A stretch of DNA of 64,000 bases from Wyeomyia smithii (GCF_029784165.1 NC_073695.1:59610469-59674468); one strand, 5' to 3'; shown: positions 33,443 to 45,502, counted from the first letter of the stretch. Notes: a model not told the origin generated them from the sequence alone. Numbers and translations: made by a program.

Positions 33443-35409
33443 ATACTCACGGTGATCAACCCAACAAATATAGATTGTGAAATTACACAGCCATCAAATC
33501 TAGCAGCCCAAATAAATCGCCCGGTGGAGATTCTCTGCCTCGAGAGTTCTATCTCAAAACTTTCGATGTGATATGGAGAGAGCTCACCCTCGTCATACAC
33601 GAGGCTTTGTCGGGGAACTTTCCGGCCGATTTCGTCGATGGTGTGATCGTGCTCGTCAAAAAGAAGGGCAATGCTCAAACAGCGAGCGCTTACAGGCCGA
33701 TCTCGCTACTAAACTTCGACTACAAGATTTTATCACGCATTCTCAAACAGCGTCTGGAGAGTGTCATGAGCACCCACCACGTGCTTACCGAGAGCCATAA
33801 ATGCGCTAACACCGGCAGAAATATTTTTCAGGCCACTCTCGCTATGAAGGATCGTGTCGCACAACTGATTAAACGTAAACAACGTGGCTTGCTGGCATCT
33901 TTCGATCTTCGTCATGCTTTCGACGTTGTAAGCCGATCTTTCCTTTTTCGTAACATGTGCTCGCTCGGGTTTAACCCGAATCTCGTGCGCCTTCTCCAAA
34001 AGATCGAAGAGCTCTCGTCTTCTCGCTTGTTGATAAATGGACATCACTCAGCATCCTCCCCCATCCAGAGATCGGTTCGCCAAGGGGATCAGCTCTCAAT
34101 GCACCTGTTCATGATCTATTTACACCCACTGCTCAAAGGGTTTGAAGAGATTTGTGAGTCTGATCTCGTTGTCGCATATGCCGACGATGTGATATGCACT
34201 TGCTTGACAAGAATGGACCAGATACGAGAAACACTGCAACGCTTTGAACGCGTCTCGGGAGCAAAACTGAGCCTGGAGAAATCTACCTCGTTATCAGTGG
34301 GGTATACCGATGTCATGCCACTCACCGTGCCATAGCTGCGAAACGAAAACACCGTCCGTGTGTTGGGAGTGACCTTCGCTAACTCCATTCGGCAGATGAA
34401 TAAACTGAACTGGGATGCGATCGTATTGAGTTTCTCCAGGCAGATTTATCTACACTCACTCCGTACACTCAACTTATACCAGAAAGTTATACTCCTCAAC
34501 ACGTTCATAACGTCAAAGATCTGGTATCTCGCATCGATTCTCACTCCAACTGCCGCCCATACGGCAAAACTGACTTCGACTATGAGAATGTTTCTGTGGC
34601 GCGGTATCACGGCATGTGTACCAATGCAACAGCTGGCGCGAAGCAAGGAGGCAGGCGGTTTGAAACTACATTTACCGGCACTCAAGTGCAAAGCGCTTCT
34701 TATCAATCGGCATATAAATGACATGAATTCCCTCCCTTTCTATATGTCCTTTCTTTCCCAAGCAAATCCTACCCCACCCATAGATTGTCCTTGTTTAAAA
34801 ATAATTTTAAATTTCCGAACTTTCCCTCCACATGTCCAACAAAATATATCCGTAGAAACGCTTCATAATTACTACGTTGAACAGACTGAATCACCCACGG
34901 TGTCCAATGACTACCCCACAGCAGATTGGCGGTTGATTTGGAGAAATATATCCATACGAGGCATTAATTCAAGCGAAAGGAGCGTCTTGTTTCTATTGAT
35001 CAATAGAAAACTTGAACACCGAAAGCTGATGTTTCGGAAGAACAGAGCCGACGGTGAAAATAGCTTATATTGCAATAACGCAGTTGAGACATTGGAGAAC
35101 AAACTGAGCGAATGCAGGCGTGTGGAACCAGCCTGGAGTTTACTACAACGGAACATGCTGCTGAATGGATGACGCAGACTTTAGATAGGAGAACTCTTGA
35201 GACCACAGTTGAGAAACCTGCGAAAAACAATAAAAACTAAAACTTTGACATTGTTTGCAAAATATTCAAGCTTCATTATGCATTGTAGTACTAATGGTAT
35301 TGACCTAACTTCACTAGAGTTTGAATTAGATTGTTGAAATGTAAATATTATCTGTTAAAGCTTTTAACTAGTCAGAAATAAACAAATTCTTACAAAACCA
35401 AAAAAAAAC
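33443..35409 (+). mobile_element. L1/Tx1-like non-LTR retrotransposon, 5'-truncated
   Basis: RT coding sequence becomes recognisable at about 33500 (SPGGDSLPREFYLKTFDV) right after the palindrome, so the endonuclease is missing. ORF2 ends at 35172. A 3' UTR follows with AATAAA at 35377-35382 and an A-rich tail (35401-35409). The RT type (RQGDQLS motif B, YRPISLLN, AYADDV) resembles L1/Tx1-related mosquito elements; clade assignment is tentative. Confidence 0.75.
33500..35172 (+). pseudogene. L1/Tx1-like reverse transcriptase with one visible in-frame stop
   Basis: About 557 codons in one frame with a TAG at 34333-34335 as the only interruption. Motifs: YRPISLLNFDYKILSRIL, motif A SFDLRHAFD, motif B RQGDQLSMHLFMIYLHPL, motif C VAYADDV, and after the stop RVLGVTFAN and the thumb/C-terminal region. 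The C-terminal Cys-His region is degenerate: CNNAVETLENKLSEC lacks the usual first-pair cysteine and the histidine. The gene would encode an RT that copies element RNA into DNA. It looks younger than the other RT remnants here. Confidence 0.85.
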
Positions 35410-36779
35410 ATCTAATTGTGAAGTAGTTTAGATTTTTTGCCACTTTTTTGCGCGTATTGTTATATTCTGTTGTCTATCTGCGAGTTTTTATTACCAACTC
35501 AGTAGCTGATAAAGTTCTGAAAACGGTAAAAATACTGCCAAAGTAACAACAGAACGAGAGTAATCTCACATGTCACGTAAATGTCAATCTGCAATGAAGA
35601 GAAATTAGTCTCTTAGCGCCCCAAAATCATTTGATTCAGCGAATACAAAATTTTTCTGCCACTCGCCAAAACATTGCAACGGTGCTTCCCACACAGAAGG
35701 GAGATCCAAAATCTAGTACTGTTTACTCTGTTGGCCCGTCTGCTATGGAAGGCAACGAGATATTCGAAATCGCCGCTTGCTGCGGGCTGGGTCCCTGTTC
35801 CATTTTTCAAGTTTTTCTTGGATCTTGACAACAGAATAACTAGTTAGTGTATTTTGTTCTTATAAACGTTATTGATTAAGCATTCCAAAAAATGTGTGGT
35901 TAAGTGACTTTATAGGTGGAAATAAGAAGATAAAGCAAAAAAAAGGTAGAAGGGTGGTATCCAAGACACGACCGCGTGGCGTTGGACTACAGTATTTATA
36001 TATTCCATCACAACAAATAGTAGACGGAATTGTAACTCTAGTATTGTCTGCAATTTTATATGGCATCACCCGCCGGAAATGGGTTAATTTAATTGGGTAA
36101 AATTTTCCTATCTTAGCAAGAAGCAAACTCAACGAGACTATCGGAAATTGGAGCATTCAAGCGGAAGTTCTAAGTTTGGAAATTGTTCAACAGTAAACCG
36201 ATCAGACTCATGCTACGTTGGCTCCAGTCCAGCATATAACTTTATGTATTTTAAGAAATTACGTTTATTTCAATAACTTAAAAAAGCAAGAACTCAATTA
36301 CACGCTTTTGCGTAGTTGTTATCAAAGTTTTGGAGAGTGACAGGGAAATATATTACTTCTGGAATTATGATTTGACATTTATTTTTCACGATAGAGACAA
36401 GTTTGTTTTTTTTTCTGTGTGCTAACTAAAACAAAACCACGCAGGGATGGCATGCGCTTTCGTAACCGACCAATGTTTACCACCACCAGCATCCTGCTGC
36501 TTCAGAAAGAACCGTCTGCTTTGCCGGCCAACGAACGAATATGAAATTCAATTCGATGGCGTGAGTATGATACCGGTACAGTTGTGGAATGAAAATGATG
36601 GTGTTAAATGTTCGAATGATACCTTTTATATCAAGGTTTCGTCAGTTATTTAGAAAGAGGGAGGAGTTTAGAAGAATAGGGAATGGCATGGAAAGTGAAA
36701 CAATAACAAATCGTTTACAAAGTCAGATCGATTGTATCCGTTAATGTCGGCTGTGCTTGGGAAGAGAGGTAGTGATTGG
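35410..36779. repeat. Dispersed repeat D and unassigned DNA
   Basis: 35628-35700, containing GCGCCCCAAAATCATTTGAT and GCCACTCGCCAAAAC, matches the diverged reverse complement of 48290-48362. GGCCCGTCTGCTATGGAAGGC at about 35731-35751 matches 48602-48626 in direct orientation. The blocks are therefore rearranged between copies. No coding potential was recognised; a small frame at 35894-36100 lacks domains. Confidence 0.4.
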
Positions 36780-37055
36780 TTGCTCGGTATGATTTAGACA
36801 ATCGATCTTATTTACCAATTTTTCGATAGTGTATCTCAAACAATAGGTTGTTTTTGTTACAAAAAATTAAAGCATAAAAGATTTTGTGGTCGGTTGATAC
36901 CATAACCTCCTATCACCTAACTCTGGAGAGAAATGAATGATATATAAGCGCTCAAAACCAAACACCTTTCGCTGGTTAAAAAACTAGATTTTAAGATTCA
37001 GGCGCCTTACTTCGACATAGGTGTTAGTCCAACGTCAAAAATAATAAAAAAATAA
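36780..37055 (+). repeat. Dispersed repeat E, copy with TATATAAG
   Basis: It shares GTGTATCTCAA-n-ATTGGTTTTTGTTAC-type and GTTAGTCCAACGTCAAAA-type blocks with 51770-52015 and 49190-49260. It contains ATATATAAGCGCTC at about 36950, a TATA-like element, but no initiator at the right distance. It is related through the ACGTC block to the promoter-like module at 4840-5410. Confidence 0.4.
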
Positions 37056-37540
37056 AATAACTTTCCTGGACGGCATCCTTTTTACTACCAGGAGCTATCG
37101 GGCTCCTTGTTTATTTTTAAGGTTTGGGTATCTACTAACAAGTTCTGTAGAGCTAAAAATATTAAAAAATTTTGTCCCTCTGTGAAATACAGATTGTCAC
37201 CCTATTTTAAGACTGGACACCATAATAGACAAATAAAAAAAAACACGAGTCTATTTTTTTTGGCTGGTGACCAATCTCTGCAATTTTGAGCGAAATTGAA
37301 GCACTAGAAAAAAAATATTTCTACCATATCTTCGGAACGCCTTGACCGATATTACCCAAGCTAGACATACATGTTCCTTACATATTAAAGGTACTCAAAA
37401 GCGTATGAGAAATGGGAGGGCAGCCACTAAAAGGGGGGAGGGGACAAATACCGAACAAGTCCATTTATAATTGCCGCTTTTCATACAAGAATATACACGC
37501 CTCTATAAAAAAATTACCAAAATACAGTCACAGTTTCCCA

Positions 37541-37747
37541 GGTGGTCTCGAGGTACGATGCTGGTCTAACAAGCCGGTCGCGGTAGGATCAAGTCTCGGT
37601 TCGGGAGAAACTGTTAGTGTCAGTAGGATCGTAGCGCTAGCCCCGCAAATGTCCTGTACACTAAACAGTTGGCTGCAAAGGCTGTGTATAAATAAACAGA
37701 AGGTCGAGTTCCGAATCGGAAGATAGCACCAAGGCTTTACTTTGCTT
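37541..37747 (+). mobile_element. tRNA-derived SINE, second family
   Basis: GGTGGTCTCGAGGTACGATG (A-box side) and GGTAGGATCAAGTCTCG (degenerate B box) are followed by GAAACTGTTAGTGTCAGTAG and TCGTAGCGCTAGCCC. The same order, better preserved, occurs reverse-complemented at 61445-61575. It ends with an AGGCTTTACTTTGCTTTAC tail. Not a functional tRNA. Confidence 0.7.
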
Positions 37748-38095
37748 TACAGTCACAAATGATCTTGAGCAACTTGTTTTGATCATAACAAGTAGAAAAA
37801 AATACCAAAAGTGTTGAAAAAATTATGAAAATATTTTTGTCCGCTTTCTTGTATGAAAATGTCTTAAAATGTCCGCTGCCACTGTCGCTACTGCTGCTAC
37901 TCGCTGTAACTTAGCTAGAACCATCCTAGTGACCAAACTGATTTGTTTGAACAGAAGCAGGCTCTCATATAGAGTACATTCCCGGTCAACTGGGTATGAT
38001 CTTCTGTCGACCGTGTTAGGGAAAGCGAGCATTAATCGACCAATCAGATCAACAGATCTCAGCGGTTTGACAAAGCTTGACCATTTTCAATAATA
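37748..38095. other. No gene recognised
   Basis: Intervening sequence between the SINE and the CAGTCAGG element; short open frames only. Confidence 0.4.
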
Positions 38096-38508
38096 CAGTC
38101 AGGTTTTTTTGCGAGGGGCTTACATATCTCGTAAAACCGCGTTGATTCGGAAATTAGCGTAAGAAAAACACGGTAATTCAAAAATCCACGGAAAAAAACC
38201 GCGGCAATTCAAAAATCCGCGTAAAGTGAACCACCAAGAAAGGCTTTAGAAAAAAACCGAGACGCTCTACGACCAGTATTCAAGATTGTCCTCTTTGTCG
38301 GTCATTGCGGATCTTTCGGAGGGCGGAGGGCGGCGGAACTAAGTCATTTACACAATAAACATTTAGACGTTTTTGGTTCCCAGCCCACATTAATTTGAAA
38401 ATCTGCGAATTTTTTTTTTGAATTAGTGCGGTATCGCGTAAAAAACCGCGTTAGTTAAAAAATCCGCGTAAAAAACACGTAAAAAAATCTGCATAAAAAA
38501 CCTGACTG
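38096..38508. mobile_element. TA-flanked MITE, CAGTCAGG ends
   Basis: The left end CAGTCAGGTTTTTTTGCG and the reverse-complemented right end CAGTCAGGTTTTTTATGC agree over the first 14 bases. TA flanks both sides (38094-38095, 38509-38510). Subterminal AAAATCCGCGTAAA and AAAAACCGCG motifs are repeated many times at both ends, as in the other pogo-like elements. It is 413 bp with no ORF. A diverged fragment of the same family lies inverted at 6630-6710. Confidence 0.8.
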
Positions 38509-39553
38509 TACAGTGTTTGCTTAGTTAAGGCTTGACGGGGGTTACTATTTATAATAGTTCTAAGTAATGGACGCAATAGTCTAGTTCCACTACAAAAAAA
38601 AATTGACAATTTTCAAGGCTTGATTATGCGCTTAGTGTCGTATGGGAGTAGATAACAAAAGATGCCTCAGTTACGCAACATCCTTTTACGCTGCTGTTGG
38701 GTGTATGCAACAACATAAGAAAAAGAAAAATCATTTCGTGCATAAGATCACGAAGCTGGTCACCCTAACGACCAAACGAAAAAGTACGGGTTGGTCGTCG
38801 AAACGAACAAAAAGTGCATTCCAAAAGCTCAAACCGGAAAAATAATAAAGATTATAGCTATTCAACCATTCCTATGAATTTTGGTTTCCCTACCCATTAC
38901 CAAAACGCGTCAACTTACGTAAGAGTGTCATACATATATAGTGCTCGCGGGGTTCGTCGCTTTACCGTGTGTTTACGAGGAAACTCTTTTAAGTCTCTAA
39001 AACACGGTAATGACTAGGGACACCAAAATTCGCAGGAATGGTTGAAAAGCTATGATCCTTAATTTTTTTCCGGTTTGAGCTTTTGGAGTGCACCTGTGTT
39101 GACCAGTATTTTCGACGAAGATCCATCCCTGTAATTTTGAGCACAATTGAAGTGACTAGTTCCGAAAAACGGTGACCATAAAAAACGGCTTTATTCGATG
39201 TATTTTGTTTTCAAAAATTCATAACTTTTGAACCGATTTTCGATTTTTTTGGATCAAATTTTGGATTTGGATGGTAATTATTGCTATTTTTAAGAAAATA
39301 AAATAGCAAAAAAATAAATCTTTTACATGCAATTTCTTCATATATAGAGTCAAATGTGACCTTCAAATTGAGACCAATAAATATTTTTCATGTTTGCCCC
39401 AAAAAGACTAACAAACCAATAGTAAAAGGCATTTTTTTTTATGAAAAATATAAATAACTATGAGTAGAATCAAGATATTCACAATGTTATGTTCTCTTAA
39501 AAAGCCCTAAAAGTCGTTCAAAGACAGTTTTAAAGTGAGAATTAAAATAAAAA
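38509..39553. other. No gene recognised
   Basis: AT-rich DNA with a small Lys/Arg-rich frame at 38642-38845 and no domain. It leads into family A. Confidence 0.35.
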
Positions 39554-41754
39554 ACCTACATTAATCCACCTAGCGGTCAGACCCAGCCTTTCTCATTCAA
39601 ACTTATTATTTGTAAACATAGATTTACATGAACGCTTCAATCCAATATATGTATATTCACACTTAAGGTTCTAAAAAATTGATGTTGTAATCTATATATA
39701 TATAAAAATGCAGTCCGGTCTGTCTGTCTGTCTGGCTGTCTGATTCATATAGGCTCGAAAACTACCAAACCGATCGACGTGAAAATTTATATGTAGGTAA
39801 AGGTTCCTATGATAGTTTGAGACCCCTCCTTCTTCTGGAAGGGAGGGGTCCCATACAAATGAAACACAAATTTCTGCACATCTCGAGAACTAATCAACTC
39901 AATGGAACCAAATTTGGCAGGTAAATGTTTTTAGTGGTAAAAAATATGTCCATGATGTTTTGACACCCCTCCTTTTCTGGAAGGGAGGGGTGCCATACGA
40001 ATGAAACACAGATTTCTGCACATCCTGAGAACTAACCAACTGAATGGAACCAAATTTGGCAGGTGAATATTTTTAGAGGTAACAAATATGTGCATAATTG
40101 TTTGACACCCCTCCCTTTTCTATTAGGGAGGGGTCCCATGCAAATGAAACACAATTTTCACACAGCTCAAGAACCAATCAAGAAAATACAGCCAAATCTA
40201 GTATGAGAATGTTTTTAGAGGTAACAGATATGTCCATAATGGTTCGACGCCCCGCTCTCTTCTGGAAGCACATGTTTCTGTACAAATTTCTGCACAAATT
40301 TCTGCACATCTCGCGAACTAAATACCTCCCAAAATGGGTATTTCCGGTGTCATATTGATGCCAAATCTGCTGAAAATGACCGAATACCACCCAATATGAA
40401 TATATTCAGAGTTAAGGCGATGTACAGAAGCCAAAAGCCGAGGATGTTGTCATTTCAATAAAACCATTTGTTATTTGACTTTGATCATATCCTATGGCCG
40501 ATTCGTCGTGCATTTGCAGACTTTAAACACATCGCAAGGAATCAATGAATTTGGAACGTTCAAATAGTACAACACCACATATAAATTAAGTTGAGGCCAC
40601 ATATATCAATCAAACCGAGTATAGTTTCAAGCGGTCTTTGATTTTTTTTCTTTCCATAACATTTGAGACACATATCAAATTGTTATGAAGTTTGTTATTT
40701 GTAAGTTTGAGAGATGACTCCTTTGTATGACACTAGTTATGTTCAAATAAGTCATGTAATCTTTGAGATAATAGACTTTCGTTGTTTTATTAACAATTTA
40801 ATACATAACGGTTGCTTAAGTTCGATTATAATCAAATAAAATGGGAACGTATAAGGCAGCCAAATTTTGAAACCACATGTTCAATCATAATTCATCAGTC
40901 AACGCTTAACCAGTCCGCTCATCTGATAACAATATTGATCAAATCGGTTGTGTAGTTTCTGAGATAATAAAGTTTCGTGATTTTCACATTTCGGTACATT
41001 ACACAGTTCGATTACAGTAAAATTCAATAGGGTGTTATGAGGCAGCTAGACTTTTCATTTGACACTAATTTTGTGGAAATCGGGTCAGCCATCTCTGAGA
41101 AAATTGGGTGAGTCCAAGTAGTCTTCGGAATATGTTTCTTTTCAAAGCTGGATTTAACATTTTTAAACATAACAGGCAAAGTAATAGTCCGATTGCAAAA
41201 CAAATCAAGAGGGTCTTATGGGGCAACTAGACCTTCCATTTGACACTGGTTTTATGAAAATCGGTCCAGCCATCTCTGAGAAACATGAGTGAGATTAAAC
41301 AGTCTTCAGAACACGTTTCTTCTCATAACTTTTGAACCACAAGTTCTATCTTCATAAAACTCAAAAGTTAAGGGTATTTTAGGTAGCCCGTTCATTTGAA
41401 ACCAATTTTGTTCAAATCGGTTGTGTAGTTCTTGAGATTGTGATGTTTCATGATTTTTACATTTTGATACATAACCTCTGAACTAAAAATCCGATTACAA
41501 TAAAATTTAATAGAGTCTTATGGGACAACAAGACCTTTCATTTGTAATTAATTTCATGAAAATCGGTCCAGCCATCTCTGACGAAATTGAGTGAGAATAA
41601 AAATCTGCACATACACACACACATACACACGCACACATACAGGAAATGCTCAGCTCGTCGAGCTGAGTCGAGTAATATATGCCATTTGGCCCTTTGGAGC
41701 ACTTTTATACTTTCGGTTTTGCAAGTGATTGCTATACCTTTCTAGGAGAAAGGC
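39554..41754 (-). repeat. Repeat family A, copy 3
   Basis: Minus orientation: the family 3' end (complement GGTCAGACCCAGCCTTTCTC) is at the left and the 5' end (CTATACCTTTCTAGGAGAAA) at the right. It includes the extra sub-module at about 39690-40400, which begins TATATATATAAAAATGCAGT with a TCTG microsatellite, then GAAAACTACCAAACCGATCG and three ~130-170-bp units with GAAACACAAATTTCTGCACA. A (CA)n tract at 41610-41640 abuts the perfect 19-bp palindrome CTCAGCTCGTCGAGCTGAG (41649-41667). No protein-coding gene. Confidence 0.85.
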
Positions 41755-41785
41755 AAAAAATAAGAATGGAAAATGTGTTTTACCT

Positions 41786-42400
41786 TTGTTATACTATTAC
41801 CTTTGTTGTACTAAACAAAGGTTATAAAATCGGTCGAAAAACGCAAAATAGATCCAAGGCCCGAAGGGCCGAACCGTATATACCATTCGACTTCGCTCGA
41901 CGAACTGAGCAATTTCTGTTCGTGTGTATGTGTGTTGTATGTATGTGCCGCAAAATACTAATGCACCTTTCTTATAGAACGCAATATCCGATTTTGATGA
42001 TCTTATACGCAAACGAAAGCTACTGTGCTCCTCCAGAATGCTACCGAGTGGATTTTTGATTAGTGGCTTAGATTTCGAGATATTGATCGAAGAGTATTTT
42101 TTTACATAGGATATTCAACTTTAAACGCCAAATAAATCTGTTGAGGGCCAAGTGTTGTATACCAATCGACTCAGTTAAGCTAAATGAGGTGTAAATATGT
42201 TGTTGATCTGTGTGGTATATCAAAATCGAACAAAGAAAAACAAGAAAAAATCCCACCTTTCTTACAGAACGCATTATCCGATTTTGGTATATACAAGTGC
42301 AAATGGAAGCTCCAAAGCTCATTAAAAACCATACCGAGCGAGTTTTTTTACCAGTTGCTTGAATGTTAGAATATTTAAATCAGAATGTTTAAGCATAATC
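41786..42400 (+). repeat. Repeat family C
   Basis: It begins around the short palindrome ACCTTTGTTGTACTAAACAA, then CGACGAACTGAGCAATTTCT and GTGTGTATG, the same layout as family A (leader, GACGAACTGAGCA block, TG tract). Two ~270-bp units follow, each starting CCTTTCTTAYAGAACGCA and containing ATCCGATTTTG. It directly abuts family A copy 3. Confidence 0.55.
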
Positions 42401-42517
42401 CCTTTCTCTATCTTTTTCTCGCTCTCTCTTTTTTCAACCGCTATGTATTTCTCAAAAGAAGAGCAAAACACATCTGTGTAGTGTTTTATACTCTGTGTGT
42501 CGCCTTCTAACAGGTGT

Positions 42518-42567
42518 AAAACCATACGTTCATTGGAAATTAAGCATTCCAATGAACGTATGGTTTT
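42518..42567. repeat. Perfect 20-bp inverted repeat
   Basis: AAAACCATACGTTCATTGGA (42518-42537) is exactly reverse-complemented at 42548-42567 with a 10-nt loop. It could be a small hairpin insertion or the junction between two elements. Confidence 0.9.
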
Positions 42568-42599
42568 TGCTGGAGAACCACGGACAAATTAAGAAAAAC

Positions 42600-43250
42600 G
42601 TGTATTTTCCTAAATAATTATAATTTTTCGAGCTTAAATTAGAAATAACTCGAAAACCGAAGCCTTTAGAATGTTAACTACCAAGAGCTTTTTGATTCAA
42701 AATGACTCTCTGCATCTTTTAAAATCATCAGAATACAAATATTTTGAAAAATGTTTGAATTAGAATTTCCATAAAAAAATTAATCTACCATGGAAAAATT
42801 ATTTTTCATTCCTCCATCCTGGACTTTTTTTGAAAGTAGCGTATCAACGTCAAGTTTCTTTAAAAAAAATTTAAAAAATTCTACTCTTTTTCTAAATTGA
42901 AATTTAATGTTTATTTTTAATTTTTTTTTTGCCAAAAAAATTTTTTTGTACAGTGTATATTTTTTTTATGATGCAACTCATTCTCAGACAGTTTTCCTAT
43001 ACAACCAACGATGTCTGGGCTACAATGCTTTGAACAAAACCTATGCCAAAAGGCATACGCCCTTTCAGAATGTAACTCATGGGTGTAAAAAATCTCTCTA
43101 TCTGTAAAAAATGCTCAGTTTGCTTAGCCAAATACGTGTGCAAAGTTTCATTCAAATCAAAAATGGTCGATTAAATTTTCGCGTATTTCCAGGTCATTTG
43201 AAATGAATTTGCTCTGGTGAAAATAAATGAACCTTCCATTTTTAATAGCT
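42600..43250 (+). repeat. Dispersed repeat F
   Basis: Diverged reverse-complement copies lie at 48690-48790 and 50040-50960. Shared blocks include TTTGCTTAGCCAAATACGTG and GGCTACAATGCTTTGAACAA, plus long A/T homopolymer stretches. No coding potential. Confidence 0.6.
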
Positions 43251-43252
43251 TT

Positions 43253-44330
43253 TTACGAATAATACTGCAACCTGCCGTGTATTATCCGCTTAATTATATT
43301 CGCCGATTTGTACACCTGGTACACTTCATAGTTCAAGCGTCTGCGCCAAACACCATTTTCTAGTTTGCCACCAAGGATTGAACACAAAACCATACGCTCA
43401 AGAACACAAACAGCTCGCCGATCGGCCTCTTTCCACGTCCATGCTGTATGGTCGTTGAGGGCCACGGGGAGAATTAGTGTTTTGTAGAGTGCAAGTTTAG
43501 TGCGGGTTTGCAGACTACGGGACCTCAGCTGGTTACGCTACCCGTAGAAGGCCCTGTTTGCAGTTGCTATCCGCCTTTTTAACTAACGGCTAACCTCGTT
43601 GTCACATTTCACTAGTGTACCCAGGTAAATAAATTCGTCGACTACTTCAAAAGTTTCCCCATGTAACACCACCTCAGCACCAGCATCCGTCGGAGTACCA
43701 CGCTCTCTACCAGCCAGCATGTATTTCATTTTGGTAGAGTTAATGATGAGCCCTACTCTCGCAGCTTCCCTCCTGAGAGGTCGGAAGGCGTCTTCCATAG
43801 CTCTACGGTTGATACCAATGATGTCGATATCGTCCGCAAAACCTAGAAGCATGTGAGACTTCGTAATGATGGTGCCGCCCCTTTTCACACCTGCCCTCCG
43901 TATAGCACCCTCCAATGCGATGTTGAATAATAAGTTTGACAGCCCGTCTCCCTGCTTCAAACCATCTAACGTCACGAAGGAGTCCGGTATCTCACCGGCT
44001 ATCATGACACATGATGTAGATCCTTCGAGAGTGGCACGTATCAGCCTAATTAGTTTTGTTGTTCGACCATAATTCGCCATAACTCATTTCTCTTTACTGT
44101 ATCGTACGCTGCCTTGAAGTCAATGCACAGATGGTGCGTCTGCAGGTTAAATTCTCAAAATTTTTCGAGGATCTGACGCAGGGTAAACATTTGGTCCGTA
44201 GTGGAGCGTCCCTCTCGAAAATCACCACATCCACAGAAATGTATTGGGAGCTACAAGCAAACAACGCTTCATGGACGATTATTTCCGGAGGTCGAATAAG
44301 CACAGCCATGCAATATTTGAGAACGCAAGA
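43253..44330 (-). pseudogene. RTE-like reverse transcriptase, broken
   Basis: Minus strand. In order: RSTTDQMFTLRQILEKF and CIDFKAAYDTV (motif A), LKQGDGLSNLLFNIALEGA (motif B), LLGFADDIDIIG (motif C, near 43825), FIYLGTLVKCDN and the thumb with LERMVLCSILGGKLENGVWR. The longest intact stretch is 43583-44080. Frameshifts or stops occur near 44070-44090 (after motif A), around 43580 and at 43465-43550, and the C-terminus after 43253 is missing. It is the same family as the 21.5-22.9 kb remnant, which supplies the missing QWAGH-type end. RTE clade is probable, not certain. Inactive. Confidence 0.8.
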
Positions 44331-44940
44331 GGGAATCCCATCAGGTCCAGCAGAATACGAATATTTGAGGTTTTTTATAGCTTTTTCAACGAGATCATCG
44401 GTCACGTGAAAGATATTCAACTGAAGGAGATCATGCGGAGTGCTTCGATAGCAGCGTATATTTGTGCGTCTGAAGCGATGAGTGAATTAAACGTATTTTC
44501 GAAATGTGCAGCAAAAAGTTCCCATTTTTCGCGTGTTGTGTTGGCCTCGTGTTTTAAGAACATGCATACTCGTAAACCTTCCTCTTTTTTCCTAGAAGTC
44601 ACAAATGACCAGAGCAGTTTTGGGTTATTACGAAGCCTTGCACAGGCAACCAAGGTATGAATATCTTCGGTGCAATAAACGATTATAAGAGTAGTAATTG
44701 CATTGTCCAATCTGAACTGCTGAACTGAAACGTCGCAAATGTGCATTACCCCAAGGTGGCTTTCGAGGAGGTTGCAAACTTATCTATTTTAGTGGCATTA
44801 TAAAATTGGCACAATCCTACAGTATTCCGCATCAACCCAATGCTAACAAAAAATGAAAATGACCAAATATAGATCGATGCACAGTAACAGCCTGGCAGCT
44901 CAATCGAGAGTACTTTTCGGGCAAGCATACTCGTACCCAT
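44331..44940 (-). pseudogene. Fragment of a second non-LTR ORF2 (L2/Jockey-type)
   Basis: Minus strand pieces RNNPKLLWSFVTSRKKEEGL, then AIKNLKYSYSAGPDGIPSCV: the linker and the beginning of the RT domain in Jockey/CR1/L2-type elements. The frame breaks between the pieces near 44417. The fragment then joins the RTE-like reading near 44260-44330, where the expected sequence of neither type continues. The result is a chimera of two element types in the same orientation. Confidence 0.7.
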
Positions 44941-45502
44941 AGATATCGCGACCTCTATGTAGGATTACTGCGGTCGACCGAGGAGAATTTCTGCGAAACT
45001 ACTACCGCCATACAAAAGCCGAAGTTCAAGCTCCCATCACGACCTGTCTCTCGGGAGGAAATGTTTTTTCCGCTGAAACTGATTTTAACAAAGTATCAAT
45101 ACGAAAGGACTCTACTCACGGTGCTAGAGCTGTAAATCTAATTAGATTGTGGAAACTATTTCCGAATTTCTACAAACTAATTAGCATTTGCCACCCCCAT
45201 CATCCCCCTCAGTCACCATCGTCGCCGCTGATAAATCTTTTGATGGGAAATCCAATCTGTTTTCTAATAATTCAATATTCACTCGCACAAACAAGTTTTC
45301 TTCCACCGCGCAAACAGAACCAGCTAGACGTCTGTCGGTTGTTCGAAGCGAGCGCGACAGCCGAATATTCCAATCGCAGGTTCCCTGGAAATCAAGAGGG
45401 GCTAAATTATAATTTAATTCGCTCCCCTGATAATTACATCTGGGTGGACAGGGACCAGCGACACCGATCCCGACCGGAGCACCGAGGCGGTTAGTTGGTC
45501 AA
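44941..45502. other. No gene recognised
   Basis: GC-balanced and probably unique host DNA just downstream (minus sense) of the candidate terminal exon; it could include a 3' UTR. A short positive-strand frame at 45147-45494 shows no domain. Confidence 0.35.

Noticed and set aside
38642..38845. Lys/Arg-rich 67-codon ORF
   Set aside because: No domain and no splice or promoter support; likely a chance frame.
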